In this document: piece after piece, positions 1 through 7,502 of the stretch
Numbering within the stretch: the first letter of the stretch is position 1
Layout: each line of letters opens with the position of its first letter
From: Salinimonas lutimaris
Lineage (GTDB): Bacteria; Pseudomonadota; Gammaproteobacteria; Enterobacterales; Alteromonadaceae
DNA length: 64,000 nt
Reading direction: 5' to 3'
Assembly: GCF_005222225.1 (NCBI RefSeq)
Contig: NZ_CP036536.1
Span: 2,070,001 to 2,134,000, forward strand
Program-made: the position numbers and the translations under genes
Notes under the pieces: generated by a model
The model's database searches: none
Told to the model about the DNA's origin: nothing
The model's input: only the letters and a program-made list of their open reading frames with translations

Positions 1-1413
1 TTTATCCTGATGGGCATCTAAAAAGCGCCAGTACAAATAGTTAAACGGGCAGGCTTTTTCGCCAGTTTTCTTACTTACGCTATAGCCACAATTCTTGCAG
101 TAATCCGACATTTTATTGATGTAACTGCCGCTCGCTACATAGGGCTTGCTGGCCAGATTACCGCCATCGGCAAACAGAATCATGCCTGCTACATTGGGTA
201 GCTCCACCCACTCATACGCATCGGCATACACCAGCAGATACCATTGCTGTACCTGTTCGGGCGACAATTCACACAGTAGCGAGAAATTTCCCAGTACCAT
301 CAGGCGCTGGATGTGATGAGCATAAGCATGATTCTTGGTATCGGTAATGCACTGACGCATACAGTTCATATTGGTATAACCATCCCAGAAGAATTCCGGC
401 AGGTTACGGGTTGCGCCGAAGTAATTGTCAGATTGCAGGCCGGGCATGTAGTGCCAGTAAAAACCGCGCACAAATTCGCGCCAGCCAAGTATTTGGCGGA
501 TAAACCCTTCGACCGAATTTAACGGCGCGCTACCGCTGTGGTAGGCCAACTCTGCCTGTTCCACCACTTCCTGTGGGCTGAGTAGCCCGCAGTTGATGTA
601 AAACGACAAGTGAGAATGAAACAACCAGGGCGCATTGTTGCGCATGGCATCCTGATAACGTCCAAAGTCCGGCAAGCGCTCGTCAATAAATGTGTTGAGG
701 ACTTCCAGAGCCTGCTGCCGTGTCACCGCATAATGAAACTCGTCAATATCACCAAAATGATCAGAAAATTCTGTTTTTACCAACTCAATCACCTCAAGGG
801 TGATGTCGTCAGGCTCAAACATACTGGGTGATGGTGGCTGAACAGACGCCGGTAACGACTCCCGGTTTTTCGCGTCAAAATTCCACTGCCCGCCTATCGG
901 ACCACCGTCCTGCATCAGTATGCCAGTTTTTTTACGCATTTCCCGGTAGAAAAACTCCATGCGCAGGGATTTTCTGCCTTCGGCCCATTCACTGAATTCT
1001 GTCGGTGTGGCATAAAACCGTGTGTCCTGGTTGATTGTAACGGGCTTACCCAGCTGATGCTCCCATTGCTGCATGCTTTTCATCAGCCGGTACTCACCAG
1101 GCGCCGTGGTAACCACGTTATCCAGTTTAAGCTCATCGAGCGCCCGCTTCACCTCGCCCAGTAAGCTCCCCTGGTTGTCTTTGTCGTCGTAATACCGGTA
1201 GCGTACCGTGTAGCCCTGCGACTGCAACTCCTGCGCAAAGTGGCGCATGGCCGAAAACAAAAAGGCGATCTTCTTTTTATGGTGCTTTACGTAAGTGGCC
1301 TCTTCGCGCACTTCGGCCAGTAAAATAATATCGCGGGATTTAACCGCATCGGTGATAGCTGGCAGGTCATCGGTTAGCTGGTCACCCAGAATCAGTCGCA
1401 GAGTACCTGACAT
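1..1413 (-). CDS. Iron-sulfur bacterial cryptochrome/photolyase (PhrB-like (6-4) photolyase), 3' end cut by window edge
   Basis: Light-driven FAD enzyme of the FeS-BCP family (Pfam DPRP/FAD-binding), whose studied members repair (6-4) photoproducts. It starts MSGTLRLILGDQL at the ATG ending at 1413, and 471 codons run to base 1 without a stop. Family members are a little over 500 residues, so a few tens of residues are missing. Four cysteines fit the [4Fe-4S] ligand set: Cys351 (in NMNCMRQC), Cys439 and Cys442 (in YCKNCG) and Cys455 (in KACPFN). This spacing equals that of Agrobacterium PhrB (350, 438, 441, 454 from memory). The motif YAHHIQRLMV near the flavin pocket is also present. It lies 3 bp downstream of the class I photolyase on the same strand, so the two are probably co-transcribed. 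Substrate specificity is inferred from the family. Confidence 0.93.
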   Translation of the reverse strand, partial: MSGTLRLILGDQLTDDLPAITDAVKSRDIILLAEVREEATYVKHHKKKIAFLFSAMRHFAQELQSQGYTVRYRYYDDKDNQGSLLGEVKRALDELKLDNVVTTAPGEYRLMKSMQQWEHQLGKPVTINQDTRFYATPTEFSEWAEGRKSLRMEFFYREMRKKTGILMQDGGPIGGQWNFDAKNRESLPASVQPPSPSMFEPDDITLEVIELVKTEFSDHFGDIDEFHYAVTRQQALEVLNTFIDERLPDFGRYQDAMRNNAPWLFHSHLSFYINCGLLSPQEVVEQAELAYHSGSAPLNSVEGFIRQILGWREFVRGFYWHYMPGLQSDNYFGATRNLPEFFWDGYTNMNCMRQCITDTKNHAYAHHIQRLMVLGNFSLLCELSPEQVQQWYLLVYADAYEWVELPNVAGMILFADGGNLASKPYVASGSYINKMSDYCKNCGYSVSKKTGEKACPFNYLYWRFLDAHQDK

Positions 1414-1416
1414 TGG

Positions 1417-2844
1417 TTATTTTCCTTTTATCTGGTCAAACGCATCAAGCGCACGGCGCCGGCTTTCTTTCAGGTCTACCAGTGGCTCTGGATACTCTTG
1501 CCCCAGCGTAATACCGGCTTTGCTGAGTTCATCTTTTGACGCTTCCCAGGGTTTATGCAGGTATTTGTTGCCCAGCTTAGCCAGCTCCGGACACCAGGCC
1601 TTTACGTAATGTCCCTGCTTATCAAACTTTTCGCCCTGCAAAACAGGATTAAATACCCGAAAATATGGCGCAGCATCAGCGCCGGAGCCGGCCACCCACT
1701 GCCAGCTGGCACTGTTACTGGCCATATCGGCATCCACCAGAGTATCCCAGAACCAGGCTTCACCATGATGCCAGTGCATAAGCAGGTTTTTGACCAGAAA
1801 TGAGCCGACAATCATACGCACACGGTTGTGCATCCAGCCGGTTTGCCACAGTTGCCGCATCCCCGCATCCACAATCGGGATCCCGGTCTGGCCTTTTTGC
1901 CACGCCTTCAGATCCTGTTCGCTGTAGCGCCAGTTGAAGTGGTTAAACTTATCATTAAAGTTTTCATCTACAATCTGCGGAAAGTGATACAGCAAATGAT
2001 AACTGAACTCGCGCCAGCCCAGCTCACTCAAAAAGGTATCAACGCCCTCGTTTTCGGTGTCGCCGAACTTGCCTTTTACCGCGTACCAAATCTGATTCGG
2101 TGATATTTCGCCCCAGTGCAGGTGCGGTGAAAGCTTAGACGTACCGTGAACACCGGGAATATCCCGCTCTGATTTATATTCGGTTGCCGCATCATTTAAA
2201 AAGGCACTGAGACGATCCGCTGCACCGTCTTCTCCTGGTGTCCACTCCTTGGCAATGGTCTCGTACCAGTTAATATCTGGCATCAGATTCAAATCATCTA
2301 CAGACAGGTCGCTTTGGGGAACATCCGCATAGGTGATGCGATCTGGAGCGGCTTCCGGATAACGGGGTGGCGCGGCCTGCAAACATCCTTTTTTGTAAAA
2401 GGAAGTGAACACTTTGTAGGGTCCGCCATCGCCTTTACTGATAGTCCAGGGTTCCCATAACAGGCTGCCATTTATGCTGTGCGCGTTATATGACGACTCC
2501 TTAAGAATCTCCTTAAGTTGTTTGTCCCGCTCAATGGTGGCCGGTTCATAGCAGCGGTTCCAGATAACGGTGTCAGCGCTGAATTTTTCCATCAGGTCCG
2601 GAATTATTACTTTGGGGTCGCCACGGTAAATCTGTAAATGGTCATTAAGCCGTTTATTCAGCGCATGCAGTGACTGATGTAACCACCATTGACTGGCCCC
2701 GCCGGGGCGATGATTGTCCGGTGCTTCGCTGTCGTAGATAAATACCGGAATAATTTTACCTTCGTTACAGGCAGCGATAAGCGCAGGGTTGTCCTTTACG
2801 CGCAGGTCCTTTCTGAACCACATGATGGTGACAGGTACGGTCAC
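1417..2844 (-). CDS. phrB: Class I deoxyribodipyrimidine photolyase (CPD photolyase)
   Basis: Repairs cyclobutane pyrimidine dimers in DNA using blue light and FADH-. The protein has 475 residues, usual for class I enzymes. The N-terminal antenna domain begins VTIMWFRKDLRVKDNPAL. The C-terminal FAD domain shows TSKLSPHLHWGEIS, SELGWREFSYHLL, TGIPIVDAGMRQLWQTGWMHNR and a DADMASNSASWQWVAGSG segment, all typical of class I. The start is GTG at 2844, preceded by AGAGG at 5-6 bp. A later ATG would cut the first beta strand of the antenna domain. It is transcribed away from the DASH gene across a 77-bp divergent gap and precedes the iron-sulfur photolyase by 3 bp. Confidence 0.95.
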   Translation of the reverse strand: MTVPVTIMWFRKDLRVKDNPALIAACNEGKIIPVFIYDSEAPDNHRPGGASQWWLHQSLHALNKRLNDHLQIYRGDPKVIIPDLMEKFSADTVIWNRCYEPATIERDKQLKEILKESSYNAHSINGSLLWEPWTISKGDGGPYKVFTSFYKKGCLQAAPPRYPEAAPDRITYADVPQSDLSVDDLNLMPDINWYETIAKEWTPGEDGAADRLSAFLNDAATEYKSERDIPGVHGTSKLSPHLHWGEISPNQIWYAVKGKFGDTENEGVDTFLSELGWREFSYHLLYHFPQIVDENFNDKFNHFNWRYSEQDLKAWQKGQTGIPIVDAGMRQLWQTGWMHNRVRMIVGSFLVKNLLMHWHHGEAWFWDTLVDADMASNSASWQWVAGSGADAAPYFRVFNPVLQGEKFDKQGHYVKAWCPELAKLGNKYLHKPWEASKDELSKAGITLGQEYPEPLVDLKESRRRALDAFDQIKGK

Positions 2845-2921
2845 GATTACCTCTTTTTAACTGGTCTTGGTATTGCTGGTATACGTACTATGGCTGCTTT
2901 TGATCGAAACGGGATATTCGG

Positions 2922-4184
2922 ATGTCTTCACAGCCACATGTTGGATTGTACTTATTCAACAAGGATTTGCGACTGGACGACCTGCCAGGTTTAATTAAAC
3001 TTAATTTAGATGTCGACCAGCTGATTCTGGTGTATTTTGACGAGCCGTGGATTCTTGAGCCCAATGCTTTTGGTCTGGTTTCACAGGGGCAGCACCGGCG
3101 CCGGTTTGTTTATCAGGGGCTGCAGGACCTTAATCAGCAGCTTTCACAGCTAGGCCAGCGACTGATTGTAAAAAAGGCCAATATCGACACCGGGCTGCCT
3201 GATTTATGCAAACAATACGGGGTTTCCCGTATCGGCTACAGTCTGGATGTTGCGCCGTACGAAGCCCGTCATATTGAAGCAGCTTGCCAGGCGCTTCCTC
3301 AGGTGAGCTGGGAAACCGGTACCAGCAATCATTTATTTGATGAAGCACAGCTGCCGTCTGACCCACGCACCATGAAAAACACTTTTACGCCGTGGAGAAA
3401 GCAGATAGAAGCCAGCATTGAGCCAGTAAAACCGGCGGATAAACCCACTTCGCTTAAACCGCCCGTTCCCGGAATTCACTCAGATACTGAACTACAGACA
3501 CCGACTGATGTTCGTTACTGGCAGGGCGGAGAAACCGCCGGGCTTGAACAGCTTCAGTATTATCTTTGGAAAACCCAACATGTTAGTCAGTATAAGGAAA
3601 CCCGAAATGGCATGGTGGGCTGGGATTATTCGTCAAAATTTTCTGCCTGGCTGGCCAGTGGCATGCTATCCCCGCGGCGGGTAGCTGATGAACTGTTTAC
3701 CTACGAACAGAAGATTGAAAAAAATGATTCTACCTACTGGTTGTATTTTGAACTGCTGTGGCGGGAATTTTTTCACTGGCAGCTGGTAAAGCATCAGCAT
3801 GTGCTGTTTGCTGCTGAAGGCTTTAAAGGTCAGCAGGCATTTGGTGAGTTCGACACGCAGCGCTTCACCCGCTGGTGTGAGGGTAAAACGGGATGTGATA
3901 TTGTCGATGCGGGCATGCGTGAACTGCAACAGACCGGGTTTATGTCAAACCGTGCCCGCCAGCTCTGCGCCAGCTATTTAATTCATGAGCTGAATTTACA
4001 CTGGCGCTACGGAGCAGCCTGGTTTGAACAGCAGCTGATTGACTATGATGTAGCCAGCAACTGGGGCAACTGGCTGTATCTGGCTGGCGGTGGCAGCGAC
4101 CCGCGAGGCCAGCGTAAGTTTAATATGCAAAAGCAGACCGACATGTATGACAGTGACGGACAGTTCCGGCGCGCATGGCTTTAA
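2922..4184 (+). CDS. Cryptochrome DASH family protein
   Basis: A 420-residue cryptochrome/photolyase of the DASH type; studied members bind FAD and a folate antenna and repair dimers in single-stranded DNA. The N-terminal photolyase fold begins [22 protein letters not shown] signatures include the [15 protein letters not shown] linker, [37 protein letters not shown] and [20 protein letters not shown]. The protein ends shortly after [16 protein letters not shown], without the C-terminal extension of plant DASH proteins. Its last 10 bp overlap the next photolyase gene, so the two are probably translationally coupled. It starts at the ATG at 2922 in the divergent gap shared with the class I gene. 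Confidence 0.92.
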   Translation: MSSQPHVGLYLFNKDLRLDDLPGLIKLNLDVDQLILVYFDEPWILEPNAFGLVSQGQHRRRFVYQGLQDLNQQLSQLGQRLIVKKANIDTGLPDLCKQYGVSRIGYSLDVAPYEARHIEAACQALPQVSWETGTSNHLFDEAQLPSDPRTMKNTFTPWRKQIEASIEPVKPADKPTSLKPPVPGIHSDTELQTPTDVRYWQGGETAGLEQLQYYLWKTQHVSQYKETRNGMVGWDYSSKFSAWLASGMLSPRRVADELFTYEQKIEKNDSTYWLYFELLWREFFHWQLVKHQHVLFAAEGFKGQQAFGEFDTQRFTRWCEGKTGCDIVDAGMRELQQTGFMSNRARQLCASYLIHELNLHWRYGAAWFEQQLIDYDVASNWGNWLYLAGGGSDPRGQRKFNMQKQTDMYDSDGQFRRAWL

Positions 4185-5965
4185 AGCAATACAGCAATCA
4201 CACAGATAGCGTCAATATTGTCTGGCTTAAGCGCGATTTGCGCCTGCGGGATCATGCGCCGTTACGGCAGGCCGCCGAAACAGGCCACCCGGTGCTGCTC
4301 CTTTATATTTTTGAACCTATGCTGCTCAGCGACCCGCATTATAGTGAGCGTCACTGGCGTTTTGTACAACAAAGTCTGGATGATCTGGACAGTCAGCTGT
4401 CATCATACCACTGCCGCGTTATGGTCGCCTGCGGTAACGCCCGTGCGGTGTTTCAACAGCTCTGCCATCAGGTTCGCATACATGGGGTCTATTCCTATCA
4501 GGAAATCGGGCTGGCTAATACCTTTGCCCGCGATAAACAGATAGCCCGCTGGTTTGCCGCGCATGATATTCATTGGTATGAGTCGCCTTACGGTGCTGTT
4601 CAGCGAGGCCTGTCGCATCGTAAACAGTGGGTTAAGCACTGGCATCGCAGTTACCATCAGTCCTGCGATGACGTAGCGCTGGCAGAGGTTAACTGGCTAT
4701 CGGCTGACGGGTTCTTACGCCCGTGCTATCTGCGCGCCGGGTATTGTCATAATACGCTCAGGCTGCCGGCATCATCAAAAATGCAGGAGCAGGCCCTGCT
4801 GGCCAGGTCAGTGGAAGACCGCCCCACTACTTTCTTTGTATGCGGAATCTTGAATACTTCCCGGCCTGCCAGTATTCGCTACTTTGAGCATGCGGGGCAT
4901 GCAGCAACGACCGAAGACGACCTCGACACGCTATGTATAACCACACAAAACCTGCTGCCGGGGCTTAACCTGCAACACGCTGTTTCTGAGCCTGACAGCG
5001 CGCTGGGCATTTCACCGGTTTTAGATTATCGCTACACCGCAACGCCCCAGCCTTGTTTTCAGCATGGCGGTGAAAAACGTGCCTGGCATACCCTCAAACA
5101 CTTTCTGGCAGGACGCGGTATTGATTATCACACGTCCATCTCATCGCCTTCCAAAGCGCGTAAAGCCTGTACCCGGCTGAGCCCCTATCTGGCATTTGGG
5201 AATCTGTCGGTCCGTCAGGTATATCAGTACATTGAATATACCCGTGAGCGACAAAAAAACTGGCGCCGACCGTTACGGGCGCTGTCATCCCGGTTGTCAT
5301 GGCATAATCATTTTGTACAGAAGTTTGAAAGCGAATGTGCCATGGAAGTGCGCCCGGTCAACGCCGGCTATGCGGCCTACCCCTATGAAACCGGCCCTAA
5401 AGACCAGTGGCTGTTTCATTTGTGGCACCAGGGGCAAACCGGTTTACCCCTGGTGGATGCCTGTATGCGAGCATTGCGCGCAACGGGTTATCTTAATTTC
5501 AGAATGCGGGCCATGGTCACCAGTGTGGCGTGTCACTGGCTCAACCTGCACTGGAAACGCCCGGCTGAATATCTGGCCAGTCAGTTTCTGGATTTTGAAC
5601 CCGGGATTCACTATCCGCAGATTCAGATGCAGGCCGCCATTACCGGAACCAATACCATTCGGCTGTACAACCCGGTTAAACAATCCAAAGAACAGGACCC
5701 GGATGGCGTTTTTATTCGCCAGTGGGTACCGGAACTGGCCAGCTTGCCCAGCGAGTTTATCCATACGCCCTGGGCAATCGCACCATTGACGCTGCAGCTT
5801 GAGGCGCTGGAAGTGCCCTTACGCTACCGTTATCCGGTGGTTGATATTGATGCCATTGCTCCTCAGGTGCGTGACAGGTTGTGGCAATACCGGGACCGGG
5901 AAGAAGTGAAACAGGATGCCCGACGTATTATCCACAAACACACCACCCCGATCCGACAGCCCTAG
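4175..5965 (+). CDS. Photolyase/cryptochrome-family flavoprotein with long interdomain linker
   Basis: A 596-residue protein of the photolyase/cryptochrome superfamily. Residues 13-160 form the antenna fold ([32 protein letters not shown]). Residues about 297-590 form the FAD-binding domain: [73 protein letters not shown] and [14 protein letters not shown]. It resembles proteins annotated only as photolyase/cryptochrome in Vibrio and Alteromonadales, and I cannot assign a substrate. The segment from about 175 to 295 is poor in recognisable motifs and seems much longer than the linker I recall in relatives. The frame stays open with no internal stop. The start overlaps the DASH gene by 10 bp and has only a weak ribosome site, pointing to coupling. 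The stop overlaps the convergent small gene by 4 bp. Confidence 0.85.
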   Translation: MALKQYSNHTDSVNIVWLKRDLRLRDHAPLRQAAETGHPVLLLYIFEPMLLSDPHYSERHWRFVQQSLDDLDSQLSSYHCRVMVACGNARAVFQQLCHQVRIHGVYSYQEIGLANTFARDKQIARWFAAHDIHWYESPYGAVQRGLSHRKQWVKHWHRSYHQSCDDVALAEVNWLSADGFLRPCYLRAGYCHNTLRLPASSKMQEQALLARSVEDRPTTFFVCGILNTSRPASIRYFEHAGHAATTEDDLDTLCITTQNLLPGLNLQHAVSEPDSALGISPVLDYRYTATPQPCFQHGGEKRAWHTLKHFLAGRGIDYHTSISSPSKARKACTRLSPYLAFGNLSVRQVYQYIEYTRERQKNWRRPLRALSSRLSWHNHFVQKFESECAMEVRPVNAGYAAYPYETGPKDQWLFHLWHQGQTGLPLVDACMRALRATGYLNFRMRAMVTSVACHWLNLHWKRPAEYLASQFLDFEPGIHYPQIQMQAAITGTNTIRLYNPVKQSKEQDPDGVFIRQWVPELASLPSEFIHTPWAIAPLTLQLEALEVPLRYRYPVVDIDAIAPQVRDRLWQYRDREEVKQDARRIIHKHTTPIRQP

Positions 5966-6222
5966 CGGTCATGATTTTTCAGCCACTCATTTAGCAGTTT
6001 GATCTGGCCGCACTTGTAGGCGGCCAGCAAAATTCGCAGTGAGTTAGACAAGGTTTCGTTGTCGCTCCACCCAGTTTTTTGCCTAATTTCTTCATAACAC
6101 TGCATAGCCTGAGGACTGACATACCCTCGTACCAGCTTTTTGCCTGCCGCTTTTTGCTTTTCCCTGTAGCGCTTTTGCTTTTCTGCATTGGCCTGCAGTA
6201 AAGATTTTTTCTTTTCAGCCAT
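5962..6222 (-). CDS. Small basic protein, possible ribbon-helix-helix-type regulator
   Basis: I do not recognise this family. The 86-residue reading starts at [10 protein letters not shown] because a GGAAG ribosome site sits 7-8 bp before that ATG; an upstream TTG/ATG pair would add 8 residues. The N-terminal third is strongly basic ([15 protein letters not shown]). It is followed by a strand-like RGYVSPQAM and two predicted helices ([25 protein letters not shown]). This order resembles ribbon-helix-helix or plasmid CopB-like DNA binders, but that is inference from layout only. It is convergent with the photolyase gene (4-bp overlap) and its 5' side faces the fabA promoter. Being next to the photolyase cluster does not by itself show a regulatory role. 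Confidence 0.6.
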   Translation of the reverse strand: MAEKKKSLLQANAEKQKRYREKQKAAGKKLVRGYVSPQAMQCYEEIRQKTGWSDNETLSNSLRILLAAYKCGQIKLLNEWLKNHDR

Positions 6223-6295
6223 GCATTTTCTTCCGTCTGTCATCAAAATGTCAGTCTAGCATGGCAAAAAATTAACAATAAATCACTGTTCAGAG

Positions 6296-6324
6296 TTGTT
6301 TAGCGTACAAGTGTTCGCTAAATT
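6296..6324 (+). promoter_or_regulatory. fabA promoter with FabR-like operator in the spacer
   Basis: A -35-like TTGTTT (6296-6301) and a -10-like TAAATT (6319-6324) are separated by 17 bp. The spacer holds the interrupted palindrome AGCGTACAAGTGTTCGCT (6302-6319), which matches the FabR operator known upstream of fabA and fabB in enteric bacteria and vibrios. A bound repressor here would block polymerase directly. Transcription would begin near 6331, about 26 nt before the fabA ATG. Confidence 0.8.
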
Positions 6325-6356
6325 AAGTGCCTGAATTCATAAGTAGAAGAGAGTTT

Positions 6357-6875
6357 ATGTCCGACAGACAACAAAGCTTTGACCGCGAAGACCTGCTTAA
6401 ATGCAGCATTGGCGAGATGTTTGGCCCAGGAAACGCCCAGTTACCGGCCCCGAATATGTTAATGATGGACCGGATTGTGTCTATTACTGAGGATGGCGGT
6501 TCTCACGGCAAAGGTGAAATCATTGCAGAGCTGGATATCAATCCTGACTTATGGTTTTTTGAATGCCATTTTCCCGGTGATCCGGTCATGCCGGGCTGTC
6601 TGGGTCTGGATGCCATGTGGCAGCTGGTCGGTTTCTTCCTTGGCTGGAGCGGTGGCCCGGGCAAAGGTCGGGCGCTCGGCGTGGGTGAAGTAAAATTCAC
6701 CGGACAAATTCTGCCTACCGCCAAAAAAGTAACCTATCGCATCGATATGAAGCGGGTGATTAAACGAAAATTGTTTATGGGCCAGGCAGACGGTATCGTT
6801 GAGGTAGATGGCCGTGAGATTTATGTTGCCAAAGATCTTAAAGTCGGTTTGTTTCAGGATACATCAACATTCTGA
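6357..6875 (+). CDS. fabA: 3-hydroxydecanoyl-[ACP] dehydratase/isomerase FabA
   Basis: Introduces the cis double bond of unsaturated fatty acids by dehydrating 3-hydroxydecanoyl-ACP and isomerising the trans-2 product to cis-3; cytosolic homodimer. The 172-residue length equals E. coli FabA. Diagnostic stretches include [32 protein letters not shown] (catalytic His in [11 protein letters not shown]), [11 protein letters not shown] (catalytic Asp) and [15 protein letters not shown] chose the ATG at 6357 because it follows AGAAGAGAG at good spacing and lies after the predicted transcription start. An in-frame ATG at 6327 would fall before that start and add ten residues foreign to the family. 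Regulation by FabR is expected from the operator in its promoter. Confidence 0.97.
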   Translation: MSDRQQSFDREDLLKCSIGEMFGPGNAQLPAPNMLMMDRIVSITEDGGSHGKGEIIAELDINPDLWFFECHFPGDPVMPGCLGLDAMWQLVGFFLGWSGGPGKGRALGVGEVKFTGQILPTAKKVTYRIDMKRVIKRKLFMGQADGIVEVDGREIYVAKDLKVGLFQDTSTF

Positions 6876-6902
6876 TTATCAGCCTTGCGCTTTAAACGAA
6901 AA

Positions 6903-6923
6903 AGCCCCGCTTTGAGCGGGGCT
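6903..6923 (-). terminator. Intrinsic terminator between fabA and rmf
   Basis: AGCCCCGCT and AGCGGGGCT form a perfect 9-bp stem with a 3-nt loop. Read on the minus strand it is followed by TTTTT, so it best serves rmf. The plus-strand side has only two Ts, so for fabA it would be a weaker stop. Confidence 0.85.
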
Positions 6924-6949
6924 TACATCAATAAACTTTAAAGAGATGA

Positions 6950-7126
6950 TTATCTGACTGAAAAACCGAGATGACGGTCTTCCACAGCTTCTCGCCACCC
7001 TCCTAACCACTGTGATCTCGTGTCAAAAGACTGGAACGGGCAGTTTTCTTTAGAGCGACCGCTGATTCCAGCCTGATACCCTTTTGCATGGGCGCGAGTC
7101 AATTTGTCTCTTTTTTGTCGTTTCAT
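6950..7126 (-). CDS. rmf: Ribosome modulation factor RMF
   Basis: Stationary-phase factor that pairs 70S ribosomes into inactive 100S dimers. The 58-residue frame reads MKRQKRDKLTRAHAKGYQAG, then ISGRSKENCPFQ and RSQWLGGWREAVEDR, almost residue for residue like E. coli RMF (55 residues). The last residues (HLGFSVR) differ. The ATG at 7126 follows an AAAAGAGG ribosome site. The terminator at 6903-6923 lies just downstream. fabA and rmf are also neighbours in E. coli, supporting orthology. The gene is easily missed because it is so short. Confidence 0.95.
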   Translation of the reverse strand: MKRQKRDKLTRAHAKGYQAGISGRSKENCPFQSFDTRSQWLGGWREAVEDRHLGFSVR

Positions 7127-7460
7127 TGATTAGCCTCTTTTGTCAGTTAAAGTACGAAAAAGTACAGTCGCTCCTAAGCTGCTTTGGTCGACAAGCGCTG
7201 CGTTCTTTGTCGTACAGTACTTTGATAGTCAATTTGACAAGAAGGTTCAAGCAATTTTAATAAAAAATTCTCTTGACATATAGCAAGATAATGAATGTAA
7301 GCATTATTTTATGTTACATTTTTTTTGCATATTCATTTCATTTTTTAGACGCTTTTATTCCACCTGTACTAAGCGGTTAAAAAATACTCTGTGCGCATGA
7401 CCCCGCCTGACTTTTAAGCCAACCAGCAAAACTTGCTTTTAGCTACAAAAGAACAAAAAA
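7127..7460. other. AT-rich intergenic region upstream of rmf
   Basis: About 330 bp without a convincing gene. Reading toward rmf on the minus strand, TTGAAC (7245-7250) and TATCAA (7222-7227) are 17 bp apart and could form its promoter, giving a leader of about 90 nt. The stretch from about 7250 to 7350 is very AT-rich. A plus-strand TTGACA at about 7273 has no good -10 partner. I see no other conserved structure here. Confidence 0.45.
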
Positions 7461-7482
7461 AGAGCGCCTTTAGTGGCGCTCT
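7461..7482 (-). terminator. Intrinsic terminator after the DUF3466 gene
   Basis: AGAGCGCC (7461-7468) pairs with GGCGCTCT (7475-7482) around a 6-nt loop. A run of seven A on the plus strand just before it gives a U tract on the minus strand. It ends the minus-strand unit whose last gene stops at 7503. Confidence 0.88.
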
Positions 7483-7502
7483 TTTTATACGGTTAATGCA
7501 AT

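Noticed and set aside
5196..5789. Open frame of 197 codons in another frame within the fourth photolyase gene
   Set aside because: The main frame encodes a conserved FAD domain through the same bases; the second frame is rich in Cys, Arg and Pro and has no recognisable domain.
6327..6356. Upstream start for fabA adding ten residues
   Set aside because: The ATG at 6327 lies before the predicted transcription start near 6331, lacks a ribosome site, and gives an N-terminus unlike FabA.
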